A stretch of 64,000 nucleotides of DNA from Panagrolaimus kolymaensis (GCA_028622995.1 JAJQJQ010000024.1:1302001-1366000); one strand, 5' to 3'. Positions 36,141 through 51,155 are shown, counted from the first letter of the stretch. The notes: a model not told the origin generated them from the letters alone. Translations and numbers: made by a program.

Positions 36141-37856
36141 ATGACAAGTATTAGAGTTACACCATTAAATGAAAATTTAATTGAAAATGGTATTTATCCA
36201 TCCGAAAAGTTAGTTTGTTGGTTTCTTTAAAAGTTTCACGCTAAATACAAAAACAACTTTTATTTATGTATTTTTTTTTAGATTCGATCATGCAACATTG
36301 AGAAAATGTAATTGGCCAACTTTGCCGAACCAACGAAAACCTGAAGGTGGAACAGGAGGAGAATTTTTTGCTGAAGACGTTAAAGTTGAATGGAAAAATA
36401 ATAAATTAATTTTTCCTATTGGTGAAATTGTAAGTTAAAACCCAATAATTAAATATACAGTTCTTAAGTAGGGGCTCGCAAACTGCAAAAAAAAAAAATT
36501 ATATTAAACTCCAAAAACTTGCATTTTCTCTGAGATTATTGCCTTTGATTTCCATGGTTTTATATATTCCTTTTTATTTTAAACAATTTTTTTTTCTAGG
36601 AAGTCCCAATAGCTGAACGAAATCAAGATCGAATAACTTATTATGGTTCCTTTGTAGCCCAATTGGATTCGGATGTTGCATATTATCCCGAAAAACATTT
36701 TGTTTCATTTCATTCTAAAGATTTTATTATCTTAGTTTGTGGCAAATCCACCACAGCCAATAATGAACCCTTGTTTCGAGCAATTAAAGTTCCAGATGGT
36801 TATGGAGTGGTTGTGGAAGCTTGTGTACCACATTCCATGCCAATTCCATTACATGCAAATAATGTGGATTTTAAAGTTTATCATCGATCCGTGAATTCTG
36901 TAGCACAATTTAAACTTACAAATGCGTTAAATATAAATACCAAAGATTTGGATGAATCAACGACGGTGAAATTAGTTAAAATTATTTGTGAGGAGGAGGA
37001 ACGAGATGAAGAAGAAGAAACAAATGAAAAACCAAAGAAACTTCGATTACCTATGGATTTTACATCCGATTTACTTCAAGCTCATCCAGCAAATAAATCA
37101 AATTTTATTGAATATGGAAAATTTATTGAAAATGTTTCAGAACACGAAGAAATTGTAAGTTCACTTTTTGGTTTGGAAAAGTTTACTTCGCCTCAAAAAA
37201 ATTTCTCTAAAACTCGTCCATATTTATTTTTTTTGCAGGTCTCTCACGTTCCATGGCCAATTAATATTTGCAATCTCGACTTTCCTGGACTTGAATATAA
37301 TCCAGCGATGGATGAATTATCTGAATGCATTGGAGGTTCACTAATTCAAGATTTTAAAATGACTTGGATTCCACATTCTTTTGAACCTAATTGTAAAACC
37401 ATCAAATTTAATGGTTTATCTGGTTCATTTGCGGGTGCAGAAGGAAAACCCGGAGTTGAATTCAATAAATCCACAAATGAATATAAAGTTGATGTACTTA
37501 TGACTCGACCAGATGGATCCTTTTATATTTTTTCTAAAGATCGTAAAGCAAATTTTTATATGATTTTTGCTAAACCTAATGAAACAACGGGTGAACCTTT
37601 AAAAGAATCACTAAAAGTTTTTTCATTTGCTCCAGGTTTGAAATTAATTAGCTTAAATATAAAAAATTGATTAAAATAATTAATTATTACAGGGCAAGGT
37701 GCTCATATTGAAGCTGGATATTGGCACAGCGTACCTATCCCTCATGCATCCAATGATTCAGTAGAATTTCGTGAAACGGTTGCTGAAACAAATGCAAATA
37801 TTGTTGCAAATGTTCATTTTGAATGTACTGGAAGATTAAAATTCACTTCATCCTAA
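36141..37856 (+). CDS. Two-domain cupin-like protein, ureidoglycolate-lyase-like
   Basis: Exons 36141-36208, 36282-36429, 36600-37154, 37239-37635 and 37693-37856 give about 443 residues. The intron at 37155-37238 (84 bp) is also open in frame, but GTAAGT and TTTTTGCAG ends and the join EEI-VSHVPWP argue it is spliced. Two parallel modules each end in a similar motif: GYGVVVEACVPHSMPIPLHA (near 150) and GQGAHIEAGYWHSVPIPHA (near 395). A G-G-x-x-E/H-x-G-x-x-W-H-x-x-P signature of this kind occurs in ureidoglycolate lyase-type cupins of purine breakdown, so a duplicated cupin is my best guess. The first module has VPHS where the second has YWHS, so one site may have lost activity. A fragment of a second copy lies at 39611-39699. 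No signal peptide; likely cytosolic. Confidence 0.6.
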
Positions 37857-39359
<1,503 letters not shown>

Positions 39360-39985
39360 TTTAATTTGTTCGTGTTTTTGTTTACTATTTCTTTGTATTA
39401 ATATTTTAATAAAAGGCATTTTTTACAAACATATTATAACGTTTAATAAATGTGGTTGAATTAACTTTTCTGGCTTAAAAAGCATGAAGATGTTTTTACA
39501 TTATTTTTGTTGAATATTCGCGATTGAAGCAATGTGAGGAAGTTGTTAGGTTATGATATGCATGAGTGAAAACATTGAAGATCTTTTATCTCAATTAACT
39601 AAAAACCCTATCTTGTTCATTTGCTTGTGCTGAAGGAATAACAGGAGTTGAATTCAATAAATCCTTTCAACAATATAAAGTTAATGTACTCATGACTGGT
39701 ATTACTCGTAAATAATTATAACAACTATGCTCCTTATTAGTCTTTTGAAATTACTTCATAATACCTTTATTATCACATAGAAAATTCTTGAAGGGAAAAG
39801 CCGAGCTCTTTTTTGAAATCCTCAACTCGCGTTCATGCTCGCTCGCGATAAGTGATTCTAACTTGCAACAGCCTCAATGCTCTCCTTTTTTTCTTTGCTC
39901 TTCATCACGTATCGTCTTTTTGTAGTGTTTTTTACTAAATTTTTATTTTCAGGCTTGTGTTCATCTTCGTCATTGATCTTTGAAA
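39360..39985. other. Intergenic region between the Arf copies
   Basis: Contains the 3'UTR of copy A (AATAAA-like near 39409), the cupin relic, and the leader of copy B. TTTTCAG at about 39953 then GCTTGTGTTCATC ahead of the ATG is a candidate splice acceptor, either cis or spliced leader. Confidence 0.5.
39611..39699 (+). pseudogene. Relic of the cupin-like gene
   Basis: An ungapped match of about 89 bp to 37419-37507 in the cupin-like gene, roughly 82% identical by eye. It includes GAGTTGAATTCAATAAATCC exactly, and its reading frame gives GVEFNKSFQQYKVNVLMT. Nothing recognisable of the rest of the gene remains around it. It lies between the two Arf genes, in the same order and strand as the intact cupin-Arf pair. 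Confidence 0.85.
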
Positions 39986-40634
<649 letters not shown>

Positions 40635-40961
40635 CTTAATTTGTTTGTATTTTTGTGTAAATAATTTAATTTGTTCATATTTTTGTGTAATTTTTCTTTG
40701 TATTAATATTTTGATAAATGACTTGATTTGAACTTATTTGTCACAGTTTTTCTTGTTGTTGCTAAGGGTGAGAGATACATATTTCATATTTTGCAAATTG
40801 CTTGTTTTAGGTATTGGTTATTTCGAAATGAAAGATCACTTCGCGCTGCTAATGAAAGCTACTAATTATGATTAAATCTCTTTATTACTACATACATATT
40901 AACATTTTGTTCATTTATTAATATTATTATTTTTTAAAGGTAGATCATAAGTTTTTTCTTT
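40635..40961. other. Convergent 3' region of Arf B and the Cys-rich gene
   Basis: Holds the 3'UTR of copy B, with repeated AATTTGTT(T/C)(G/A)TATTTTTGTGT phrases at about 40638-40690, and the tail of the minus-strand gene. No other feature was seen. Confidence 0.45.
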
Positions 40962-42710
40962 TCATTCTTCCTGCCATGTTGGTCCAGTTTTACAACATAC
41001 TGTAGCACCCCATATATCTGATTGAAGACAATATGGATGTGAAACAGGACAAATGAGGCTTAAATTATCTGGTTCACAAAATGATACACCACCAAGAAAT
41101 CCACGATGTTCATGGTTTAAAGGACATGTGGGCTCTGTAACTTGATTTTCATCATTACCTTCATCATTGGTTTCAAGAAAAGGTGTTCTTGATGAAATGA
41201 GAGGATTTTCAACTGAAAGTTTAGAGAAGCTTAAAAGATTTTTTTGTTGTTGAAGAAAATGTGAGTTACCTTCTTCTCCATGCAAATATGGTGGAGGAAG
41301 TCGGGGTCGAAAAGGTCGTGGAACAACTGGTTGAGGTTCGGGTAATGGAGGTAATCCAGCTGGTGGAAATACACCTCTTTCCTTTCCACAACAAATATAT
41401 CTTCGAATATCTGAATTAAATTCGCATCGATAATTATATTGACATTGTTGATAATAACAATCTCTCAAACGATTTCCAAAATCTATTAATGCTGCATCAT
41501 CAGGATTTTGACACCTTGGACCTCGACGAGGTGAAGGAGTTCTAAAATATTCAAACATCCTACAGAGCCTCACTTTAATGAATATTCTTATTAAATAAAT
41601 ATTTTTTTAGCTTACCGTGGTTGCATGGTTGTGGTCGTGGTTGTTGGAGCTTCAGTTGTGGATGCACTAGTTTTACGTGACCGTGGACGAGGTCTTCTTG
41701 TTCGTTTAGTTTTAGCTGAAGATGTTGTTGTTACAATCCATTCAGATTCATCCGAATTATCTGATGAAGTTGTTGTTGGAAATGGAAAAGGCGAATCTGT
41801 ATATCCGCCACTGCTAATTACACCAACCCCTATTCCTCCATTTCCACTTCCACCTGATTCAGGTCCTGAGATGGAATCAGTTATGGATGATTCAGCTGAA
41901 AAATATGTTGGATGATTTGGAGCTGATTAACCGACACTTTTTCCCTTTTCCCAAACCCGTTATGGATAATTTTTTTGCTTATTTTTGTTTTCATAAACTT
42001 ACTTGAAGTTCCAATAATTAATGTTTCACTTTCAGATGTATCATTTCCCCAACAACAATAATCCTAAAATCAAACGATTCTCTTGTCAGGTTTTTATAAA
42101 CAAGAAAAATGAAAATCACAAACTTGAAAACCGGGAATTAAAATGGGAAATCTTTCACATACTGTTCCACCCGGGCACGTGGTTTGATTATAAAATCCAA
42201 GTTGTTGAGAGCATTGTTGTAAATCTCCACTTATTGGATGAACATATACTCTATTACCTAAGAAGAAAATTCTTAGTTTTAAAAATTCCTTTTAAAAAAA
42301 ATCTGTTTCTTACCCGATGGACAAACAATTGCAGCATTTCCACCAGGTCCACCTCCACCAATAAGGCTAATGCCTCCATCACTGGGTTGTTGTCCACCTC
42401 CTCCATTTTCATCTTCCCCATCTTCTTCATCATCAATATTAGTGCCACGTTTTTCAATAAAAATTATTTGCTGCTGCCTTTCATGGGATGATAATATTTT
42501 TTGTTTTGATCTTGGAGGAGAAGGTAGAGGAGGTAATGGACCAAAAATTTCATTTAAAGCTGTAGATAAAATTGATGATGATGGATTCTTTTGGTTTTGA
42601 TTATTTTGAATTAATTCATCCCAAAATCCATATGATGTAGTGGGATAAAAATAAATTAAAAATATAAATATAAATTTAAATTTTTTTAATAAAAATATCA
42701 ATTTCATCAT
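40962..42710 (-). CDS. Secreted cysteine-rich protein with lustrin/EB-like repeats
   Basis: Exons 42710-42314, 42257-42124, 42063-42003, 41895-41616 and 41541-40962 give 483 residues; each join holds phase. The N-terminus KFIFIFLIYFYPTTSYG is a signal peptide. Three cysteine modules ending in a CC-G pattern recur: CSQQ..GFYNQTTCPGGTVC..DYCCWG (about 148-183), RCQN..CYYQQCQYNYRC..YICCG (about 296-340), and TCPLNHEH..CPVSHPYC..VCCKTG (about 430-478). They resemble the lustrin-type and EB modules common in nematode secreted proteins. Linkers are Pro-, Thr- and Gly-rich. A 57-base stretch at 41270-41214 has intron-like ends (GTAACT...TTTCAG) and is a multiple of three, so a shorter isoform lacking 19 residues is possible. 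Function unknown. Confidence 0.75.
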
Positions 42711-43666
42711 CGTTGACTGAACTGAACTACTTCAACAAGGATCAAAAATAGTCAAAGAAGGATAATAATGAAATTATATTTTTAATCCTATATTGTCTTT
42801 AGCTAGCTTTTCATGGTGATCTATGTTCCGCCCAATGCATTAATACTACTATTTTTGTCAGTTTCCATTTTATTCCATTTAATTCATGTCCTGATTACAA
42901 CATTTTTAGAGAACAATGACCTTTTTGCTTTTCTTTGCCTTTTTTTTCTTTAAAAATCTCGGAAACTAGTATTTTGCTTGTTTTTTTCCAACAAAAATTT
43001 TATGCTTCTTTTGTTTCAAAATTTGTTTGCGCAAACAAAACAAAAAACACAGAAAACAAAATTGAACTGTCTCTCTTCTGACTGAGTCTCCGAGAAGAAA
43101 CAACTGAAAAGTTTTTATTTGACAGCTTTGACAATTCCGGCTTTCTAAAAAAATAAAAGAAAATGGGAGAGATTTTCTTTTCTTTTTGTTTCCACATAAA
43201 CCAATATTTATCAAATCCGTTATTCTAATTTTATAATACAAACTTTTTTTTGTTGGTGGCAGGAGATAATTTTTGGAACATTTTTTTATTTCAAAAAATT
43301 ATAAAACCAACAAAATTCTATCAAAGAGCATTATTAACTCCCGAAAAAAAATAATTAACGACATAAAAGTGTGAAGGACTATCTTCACAGTGTTCAGTAG
43401 AAAAAGTAATCTCTAAATTTTTTATTTCAAAAACGATTGTTTTGTTGATTTTCTTTTTTTACAGTTTAAAAAAAGGGTAATTTTTAATAAAATTCATACC
43501 ACTGCAACATTCCGAAATTTTTTCTTTGCTTTTTTTCTTTCTTCTTTTTGTGTTAATTTTTTATTTAATCTAGTTGCCACCGTAAGATGTAATGTGCAGT
43601 TTACTAAACTTTTATTTTTGATAAATCTTTTCAACAATAAACAAACAAAACAAAATAAAATTTCTG
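42711..43666. other. Intergenic region between the Cys-rich and GPCR genes
   Basis: Promoter side of the Cys-rich gene and 3' side of the GPCR gene. CAGTTT copies start again near 43462 and 43597. No gene seen; open frames here are A/T-rich noise. Confidence 0.4.
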
Positions 43667-46186
43667 TCAATAAACCCTAATTATTCCTCCTCCTCCAACT
43701 TTTTTGCTATCTCCTTTTGTCATCATCGTATTGAATGTTCGAATTTTGGTTGTTGATTTTTCTGTTATTACTGGTAAAGATTCAAATTTTGTTAAATTCC
43801 ATAATTTTTTGGCTATTGCCCGTCTAAGTTCGCGTTGGGTTAGCAAAAATATTATTATATTTACTATTCCTATAAAAAAGTGGATCATAGAATTAAGTTT
43901 ACTCTTTTTTTTTTAAATAAAACAAACCTTTATTCATATTCATTAAATAAAATACAAATGATAATGAATTTGTTGCTGAAGGTAAAAGTAATACAATAAT
44001 ATCAGGAGCAATAAAAAGTACAAGTTGATTAATGGTTATTAAAATAAATGTTGATGTCATAGTTATTATTCGTCGACGATTTATGGTATTAAATACTCGG
44101 GAATCATCGGATGGTTTTAAAATCTAAAACCGAATTAATTGGACTCAGTTTTAAAAAAGGCAGAAAAAAATCCAAAATGATTGAAACTACACATATTGAA
44201 TGGACAGTTTTAAAAAAATCTTAATTCGAAAAAAAAATTCAGCTAATTGATAGCTCTTTTGATCAGTTTAATAAATAAATATACAGTTTTTTCTAAAATC
44301 GATAACATAAAAAAATATTATAAACGCTTAATTAATAATTAAAATTATGGGATGAAATTCAAAAAAAAATAAATAAAGCAGTTTTTTTCATTAAAGAAAG
44401 TTGGTTCTTTTTTTGTGGGTTTTTAAATTGTAAAGCATCTCGAACTTCACGTAATCAAGATGCTGCTCCTCAGTTTTAAATTTTTGTTTTACTCGACCTC
44501 AAAAAAAATCGAAAACCATGGTTACAGAATTATTTATTCACAGGGAATATCTAAACGCAAAAGAAAACACAGTTTTTATTTTTATTATCCATTTCCAAAT
44601 CACAACTTCCTTCAGTTTATAAAAAAAAATTAGAGAACTTATAACTTTGAAAATATTTTGCCTTTCAAGTTTTGATAATTTTTAAAAAATTACTTTTCTA
44701 ATAAACGTTAAAATTTAGAGAGATTAAAGGGCAAGCAGTTAATATACCAACAAAAAAAGCTTACTTTATAAACCTTTTTTGCCACAACAAGGTACAATAA
44801 AACTCCCAACAAAGTTGAAACAATTCGAATGCTTTGAAGGGCGATAAACATTTGTTGGGTTAAAGATTGTTGTAAAATGCAAAGTTCATCTTGCTGAAAA
44901 AAACAAACAAAACCCATTAATTTTAGTTACAGTTTAAAAAATTTTTAAAAAACCAACACTTAAAACATTTTTAGTTCCATAACTTGTAATTCCAGATAAA
45001 ATAAAAGTTGGAAATGGAAGTAATAAAGCTAAAAAAGTCAAACCAAAAGCATATTTAGAAGTTAATCGAAGATAATTAAGTGGCATCATAACAGAGAGAA
45101 ATCGATCAAAACATGTTAAAAATGCAATAATCCCAACTCCAGGAGTAATATAAACAAAAAATAATGAATGTGATACCATGAAACAATCCCATCGGGAATA
45201 TGCTAATAAATCTAAAAAATATTTTATGTATTTATTCAAATTCAGTTTTTTTCTTTCTTTTTTTTTGGGGTGAAAACAATAATTTATTCTGTAAACCTTT
45301 TATCTGTAAAATTCAGTTTTTTTCGATTTTATTAATATCCCTCTTCGGAGAAAAAAAGCTTTAGTAAAAAAAATTTGTGGCTGCTGCATTCAAAGACTTG
45401 CGATTCAGTTTTTAAAAATTTAAAATATTTTAGGAAGAATATCATTTTTTTGTTACATTAAATGTCCACGTATTCAGTTCTTCTTTATTAAAATTTCCAA
45501 AGATAAGGAATTTATTTAACAAAAAACTTCATGGTTGTAGAATTATGCCAACTCAGTTTAAATTTAAATATTTCCTTTTAAAACAATAATAGATAGAATT
45601 TTCCAGTTTTTTTAAATAAATGAAAAATAAAATTATTCATAAAATTTGCAGTTTGAATATAAAAATTACTGTACCAAAATGGATGCACTTATTACTTATT
45701 TTTGTTCATCAGTTTTAACCTTTCGTTTTTTTCTTGACTAATCACTTCAAAACTCAACAGTTTTTAAATTTAATAAAAGAAATACTTAATGCATGACATT
45801 TTTAACAACAAAATTAAAAATTACCCTTCGAATCCTTGTTTTTTTTAATTATGTTAAAATGTTAAATTTTTAATTTTTTTATTACCTAGTTTTAAGCTTA
45901 ATTTACATATATTTTCCAATTTCAACTTACATTTACTTTCAGAACTATAATAAATATTTAATCGACGAATGCCCGCAATAAAATAAGTGATACCAAAAAT
46001 TCCATCAAAAAACATATTTGCTGCAAAAATGACATATTCTTTTTGATCTCGAAGTCGTTTGGAAGAATAAATAACAAAAGCAAGAGAAAAATTAAATATC
46101 ATTAATATTGCTCCTTCGATTACATAAATATATAATGCAACATAATCAATATTTGAAATAAGTTTAATTGAAAAATTTTGTGACAT
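43667..46186 (-). CDS. Nematode serpentine chemoreceptor (Srsx-like GPCR)
   Basis: Exons 46186-45937, 45211-44958, 44893-44765, 44123-43928 and 43869-43667 give 343 residues and seven hydrophobic spans. TM1 is VALYIYVIEGAILMIFNFSL, TM2 is YVIFAANMFFDGIFGITYFI. TM3 ends with CFDRFLSVMMPLNY, the DRY-equivalent followed by P-x-x-Y as in Srsx receptors. TM4 is LTFLALLLPFPTFIL, TM5 about VSTLLGVLLYLVV, TM6 FILITINQLVLFIAPDIIVL, and TM7 FVFYLMNMNKGIVNIIIFLL followed by an RELRRAIAKKLW tail. The donor of exon 2 is GTTGGT, less usual than the others. Such receptors act in sensory neurons. Assignment to Srsx rather than a related class is by motif memory only. Confidence 0.75.
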
Positions 46187-47150
46187 TTTTCAAATTTTAT
46201 TTTTTTGAGAGTTTATTCAGCGCTTTTTTTGTTGTTGTAATTTTTCTATAAAAAAAATGATAATGAATTATGTTTGTTTATTTATGCTTGAAATGGCTTT
46301 TTTTCAAGAAGAAAAAAATGGTTTTAAGAAATAATTAAAATAATTTAAAAAAAGGAAAAAAGACAGTTTAAATTTTGTAGATTAAAAAACCACGCATTAA
46401 AATTAACAAAAAAAAAAGAATGAAGGCAGTTTATAAAAAAAAGAGGCGAAGATAATGAATTATTTTTAAAACCCGGAAAGAGGCTACAGAAACACCAAAC
46501 AGTTTATGACAACAACAAAAAAATAAAAGTTAAAAATGTTTGCATAAAAAAAAACAGACAAAAATATTTTTTAAATCAAATCCCTCGAATTTCTTCCGAA
46601 AAAAAAACCCAAATCGATAGATGCCAGAATTTTGAAATAAAAAAAAGGCATTTTTTTCTTCTAAACTTTACTCCTTTGCAAGAAATTTCATTTGAAAGCA
46701 ACCGTTTATGCTCCACAAAATTAGCAACAAAAAAAACTCTGATATGTGTTTACTCTCTAAAATTTTATGCTACAAAAAAACCATTAAATCAACTAACTCA
46801 AATAAACAAATTAAAAACATAATTTATTTTTATGATATTTACTTCAAAAACTTGAGCATATTTGTTTTTCAAAAAAAGCTTTTTTTTCTAATAATGGAAT
46901 TTTTCTATTTTTATGCTATTTAATTTTATTGAAGCTTAACCCAAAAAAATTTATTTAAACTAAATTTGGGAATACATAATATTGTGTTACGTCGGTTGTA
47001 TTTATGATGACTTCATAAATTATAATAATAAATAAAATATATATATATTGCTTTTGTGAGGTCAATACATAGTTGGTTTTGGTAATCGTAACCAGTGTTG
47101 TCACGCCGCCGCCGCCGGCGGCGAGGCGTCGCCGATATCTGCGCCGCCGC

Positions 47151-47182
<32 letters not shown>

Positions 47183-49092
47183 AATATTTTGGATTGGCGG
47201 CGGCGCCGCCGTCGACGGCGATACAAAAAATTTAGTTTGAGAAATTATCAAAGGGATAACCAAGGCAATTATTTTTTCAGAATTTCCTAAATTCAACGTG
47301 ATTTCTTCTTTGGTGTATTTTTTCTCGATATTAGAGCAATCCAAAGAGATATGAGGACCAAACAATAATGTTCTAATTTTTTTTTGAAAAATTTTTAAAA
47401 TCCAAAGGGTCCTCCCTTTGGTAAAGTTTGTACTACAAATTAACGCCGCCGGCAGCGCCGCCATCGCCGCCGCCGATGAAATAAAAATATGACAACACGA
47501 TTCGTAACACACCGAAATTCGTGGCAGTTAAAAAAGTAAGGAAAAAGAGTAGGGATAAAAATGTAAAGGAGATAATTTCAGTTTTCAAAAATGTCAGAAA
47601 AATCAAGAAATACAGTAAAAGCAAAAAAAAAGCTACTCAAGAAGCCTAATCGCAATTTTTTTGACATCAAAAATTTTTTAAAGGTAAGCTACGTAGCCTT
47701 TAGAAATTTAGAAATTATGACATTTTACTTTTCTAAAGTTTAACAGAATTGAAGCCATCAGAATTCTTTTTTTGTTTGAAGAAAAAAATTGGGCAAATTT
47801 GCAACATATTTTTTCTTCTCCCATAAAATTTCGTAATATATTTATATTAATAACGCATGAAGTTTGTTGCTTTTTTCTTCAAAGTTCATCAACATAGAAA
47901 TAAATTAAATTATGAAGAATAAAAAAAAATTAGATTATTCAAAAAATTTTAAAATGTCATTTCGTTGAAGGTTACAAAATAAAATAATGAGGCACAACCA
48001 ATCGTCAATGTAGTGTTAAAGCAAAAACATTTGAAAATATTTTTTTTAAATAAAAATTAACTCTATCAGAATCAGTTTATAAAAAAATACGTGAGTTACA
48101 TGAAAAACGAATTCTTTGACAACAAAAACAAATTCGAAGCTTGGCTATTTTTTTTTTTAATTGAAATAAATTTAATTTATATGCTTGCTTTTTTTTTACA
48201 TTCATCATCATCATCTTCGTCAAAAAAAATAAGAAGTAGGAGGAAGTGGAGTAAAAAATAAAGTTTATGGAAAGTAATTCTTTACAATAATTTACAACGA
48301 CCCCATTTCAAAGAAATTTGTAATTGTAAAAAACGTTTCAGGAAAGAATAAGCAACAAACAAAAAAAAATCTGACTTCTTTAGAAATATTTTTTATTTTA
48401 ACTAAAAAAAAAATTAAGGTGTATGAAATTGGAAGCAAAGTAAACCAATCCAAATTCTAGCAAAGAATTGCTTTACAATAAAACGATAATTAACTATTTG
48501 CATTTTTTTTTGAGGAGTCCAAAATCCATTTCTTAAATTAATCTCCTTTTTTTACAATGAAACCTATTCCTTAAAAGTTCAAGAAATCAAAGTTTTAAGA
48601 CTTTTTTATTGTTGCACACATAAGTCTGGGTGTCTTGCTACCATTGACAGACAATATTACCTTAATTTCGTTACTTAGATTGAAAACGTGACAAAAAAAA
48701 TTTTGCAACATTTGAGTATGAAGGTGCTATGTTCTTTGCGACATCGTAACTAAAAATGGTATTGAAAGACGAGTAATTAAGAAAAGAAGCAAAAAATATT
48801 AAGAAAAAAGTCAAAAAATTATTAATGCACACATGTATCAAAACAGGGCCATAAAAACTGCAAATTCACCTTTCGACCTAAAATGTTTTAAAAAAGTGTT
48901 GTTCTTGAAACGCAATTTACAGTATTTTTTTTTTAGCCTTTCGCAAACTCAATGAAATCCATTTTTGTTGATTCTCATTCTCCATTTTGGAAACAACAAC
49001 GACATGCAAATTTCTCAATTTTGCCATTTCATAATCTTTCATTTTTCCAATTTTTTTAATGTTTCCCATTTTTCATTCTTTCGTGAAGAACA
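46187..49092. other. Intergenic region with a GC-rich MITE
   Basis: About 2.9 kb with no recognised gene. It holds the end of array C and the MITE at 47093-47500. The remainder is A/T-run sequence with short meaningless frames. Confidence 0.45.
47093..47500. mobile_element. 408-bp GC-rich MITE, probably hAT-type
   Basis: Ends CAGTGTTGTCA (left) and TGACAACACGA (right, an imperfect inverted copy) are flanked by ATCGTAAC at 47085-47092 and TTCGTAAC at 47501-47508, an 8-bp duplication with one mismatch. Beside each end lie blocks of (GCC)n/(GGC)n repeats able to pair with each other, with an AT-rich centre. The imperfect ends suggest an older insertion than the other three MITEs here. Confidence 0.7.
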
Positions 49093-50237
49093 ATGTCGTT
49101 GTTATTATCGCTGATATGGATGCTACATTTTAATGTTACACTTCTAACTTTTATATGTTTCAATTGCATAGGAAGAAGAAAAAAATCAATTAAAAGTGAA
49201 AATTTTATTGATTCAAGAAGAAGATGTGCAATTCATGATCCAACAATAACTAATGGAGGAACAAAAACAAATGATGCAACTAAAGATACAAAAGAATGCC
49301 CAATTCCTGGACAACATCGAAATGTAAGTTGTTTTTTGCGTTTTCTTGTTTTCACTAAAAATTTTTATCATTTTTTTAGCATAGAAAACGACCATATTCA
49401 AAAACTCAACAAAATCTCAAACCTAAAGGATCTGTTACATCTAAAAATCAAGGAAAGCAAAAGAACAACAACAACCACCATCAAAAACCTTCAAAATCTC
49501 GATTAACATCTCGTGAAGATTTGGAAGAACCATCAGCTATTCGTGATCCAACAGAAAAAGAAGAAAAGAAAATTGTTGAACAAACTAAAACATTTTCATG
49601 GAATTCAAAAAATGTTAATCGAAGAGTTAATGGAGAATATTCAAGTAGTTTGGATGATTTTGATAAACCTACTCCATTGTTGGAACAAACAGCAACTGAT
49701 AATCATTTAAGTCAAACTCAAGTTGAAACAATGTCGGTAAGTTATTTTTTTTGCCTTTAAAGACTATAGGTTTATGAAAACGAAATGGTCATTTTCAAAA
49801 CATTAACTGTGCTTATAACTTTTTAGGAAAAACGTATGAAACCATCAAAAACGATAACGACAATAACCAAAGAATCAAAAGCTCAACGAAAAATGGCATC
49901 AGAGAAAACAACAGCAACAACTCAAACACTATCAAAAAATACGCCAAAAAAGGAAGCAGCAGCAACAATAAAATCCAAAAGAAAATCTCCATCAAAAGTG
50001 AATCCTAAGAAATCATCACCATTATGTTCAACAGCTCAAAAACCATCCAAATCTAAAAAGAAGAAAAAGGTGAAAGAAATTCAACAACAACAAAGAAGTT
50101 TTCTTGAAACTGCTGAAATGACGACTCATGAAACTCAATCATTATCCATGGAAACAAGTAATGCAACAACTGATGCTCCTTCAACAACCAAATCAAAGTC
50201 AAAATCAAAAGAAATTATTTGTAAAAAAAAATGCTGA
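49093..50237 (+). CDS. Lys/Thr-rich protein with N-terminal hydrophobic segment, unknown
   Basis: Exons 49093-49323, 49380-49736 and 49827-50237 give 332 residues. Residues 1-26 (LLLSLIWMLHFNVTLLTFIC core) form a signal peptide or membrane anchor. The remainder is disordered, rich in Lys, Thr, Ser and Gln, and ends CKKKC. It includes RDPTEKEEKKIVEQTKTF-like charged stretches and repeated KSKSK. Codon frame and consistent GTAAGT/TTTTTAG splice sites support a real gene. No domain was recognised. Many basic runs would suggest a nuclear protein were it not for the hydrophobic start; an upstream unseen exon could change that view. Confidence 0.6.
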
Positions 50238-51155
50238 AGGTTTTTCGGGTGCAAGGTGAAATAAAGATTTTTGTTTTTTTGTTTTTGTGTGTTTTTGGAT
50301 TTAGTTTAACAGTTTTCAAATGAAAGAACATAATAATTTCAGCCACTTCTAAATTGGCTGTAAATACTTTGTAGAATCAAAGTGATGATAAAGGTAGTTT
50401 CTGATATCATATTGCGGAAGTAAAAGCACAGGAAATGCTTTTTTCTTGCTTGAACTTTTGTTATGTAAAAACAGCGTTAACGTCATCCATTCTTGGGCCG
50501 TGTAACATCCTTAAAATTTTACTATCACATTTAGAAACGAAGGTTTATCTTTTTGATAAACTTTTTGAATAATTTTTGCTTTGATCATTAATCACATTGT
50601 CCTCCATTTTACTGCTGGTACTTTTCATAGTTTTCGCTTCCATCACTAAGCAAATATCTTCGTAGGCTACACTAGCAACTACTAGCAACATATCATCTTA
50701 CAAAAAAATGTGGACAACGTTTTCCTCCATCATCAATAAAATTCTGAAGATTTGTAAAATAAAAATCACTTTTTTTTATTGAGAAACTATGGTATTTCCT
50801 TGGCTCCATTAAAATTTATGTTTTCATCTTTTTTAAATTCTGCCATTATCATCTCCCTCATATTCTAATTAGTGTACTTCAACTCGAATCTCCTTTTTTT
50901 CTGAACATAATAATCCATAGCATTTTAGTCATACTCGAATAAAAAAAAGAACCTCAATCAACATTGTTATTAGTGTAAATTATGCAAATTAGTAAACTTT
51001 CACATTGCTGCAAAAAAATTTTTTGCTTCACACTTCTTTTTTTTCTAAAGCAAAAAAATAAGCATTCATTCTTCTCATTTTCTTCTTCTTCGTTGCTGCT
51101 GCTGCTGCTGATATATTTCAATCAAATCAAAATCAACAAAGAAGCATACAACATA
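50238..51155. other. Intergenic region upstream of the LC8 gene
   Basis: The 3'UTR of the Lys-rich gene and promoter of the LC8 gene. No motif array, no gene. An open frame reaching into the LC8 gene from 50982 is probably 5'UTR read-through, as the family starts much nearer the conserved core. Confidence 0.45.

Larger units (their letters stand above)
43462..48078 (+). repeat. Motif array C: CAGTTT on plus strand
   Basis: About 27 copies on +, dense over the GPCR introns (near 44145, 44205, 44264, 44284, 44380, 44472, 44570, 44611, 45243, 45313, 45406, 45474, 45553, 45604, 45649, 45709 and 45758) and thinning to 48073. It has the same orientation as array B, from which it is separated by the motif-poor cupin-Arf-Cys-rich block. 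Confidence 0.7.

Noticed and set aside
46955..47512. Arg-rich open frame over 47 kb
   Set aside because: It is a translation of GGC/GCC repeats in a MITE; no start context, no domain.
50982..51155. Upstream extension of the LC8 frame
   Set aside because: It is open by chance and encodes Ser/Leu/Phe runs; LC8 proteins start close to the conserved core.
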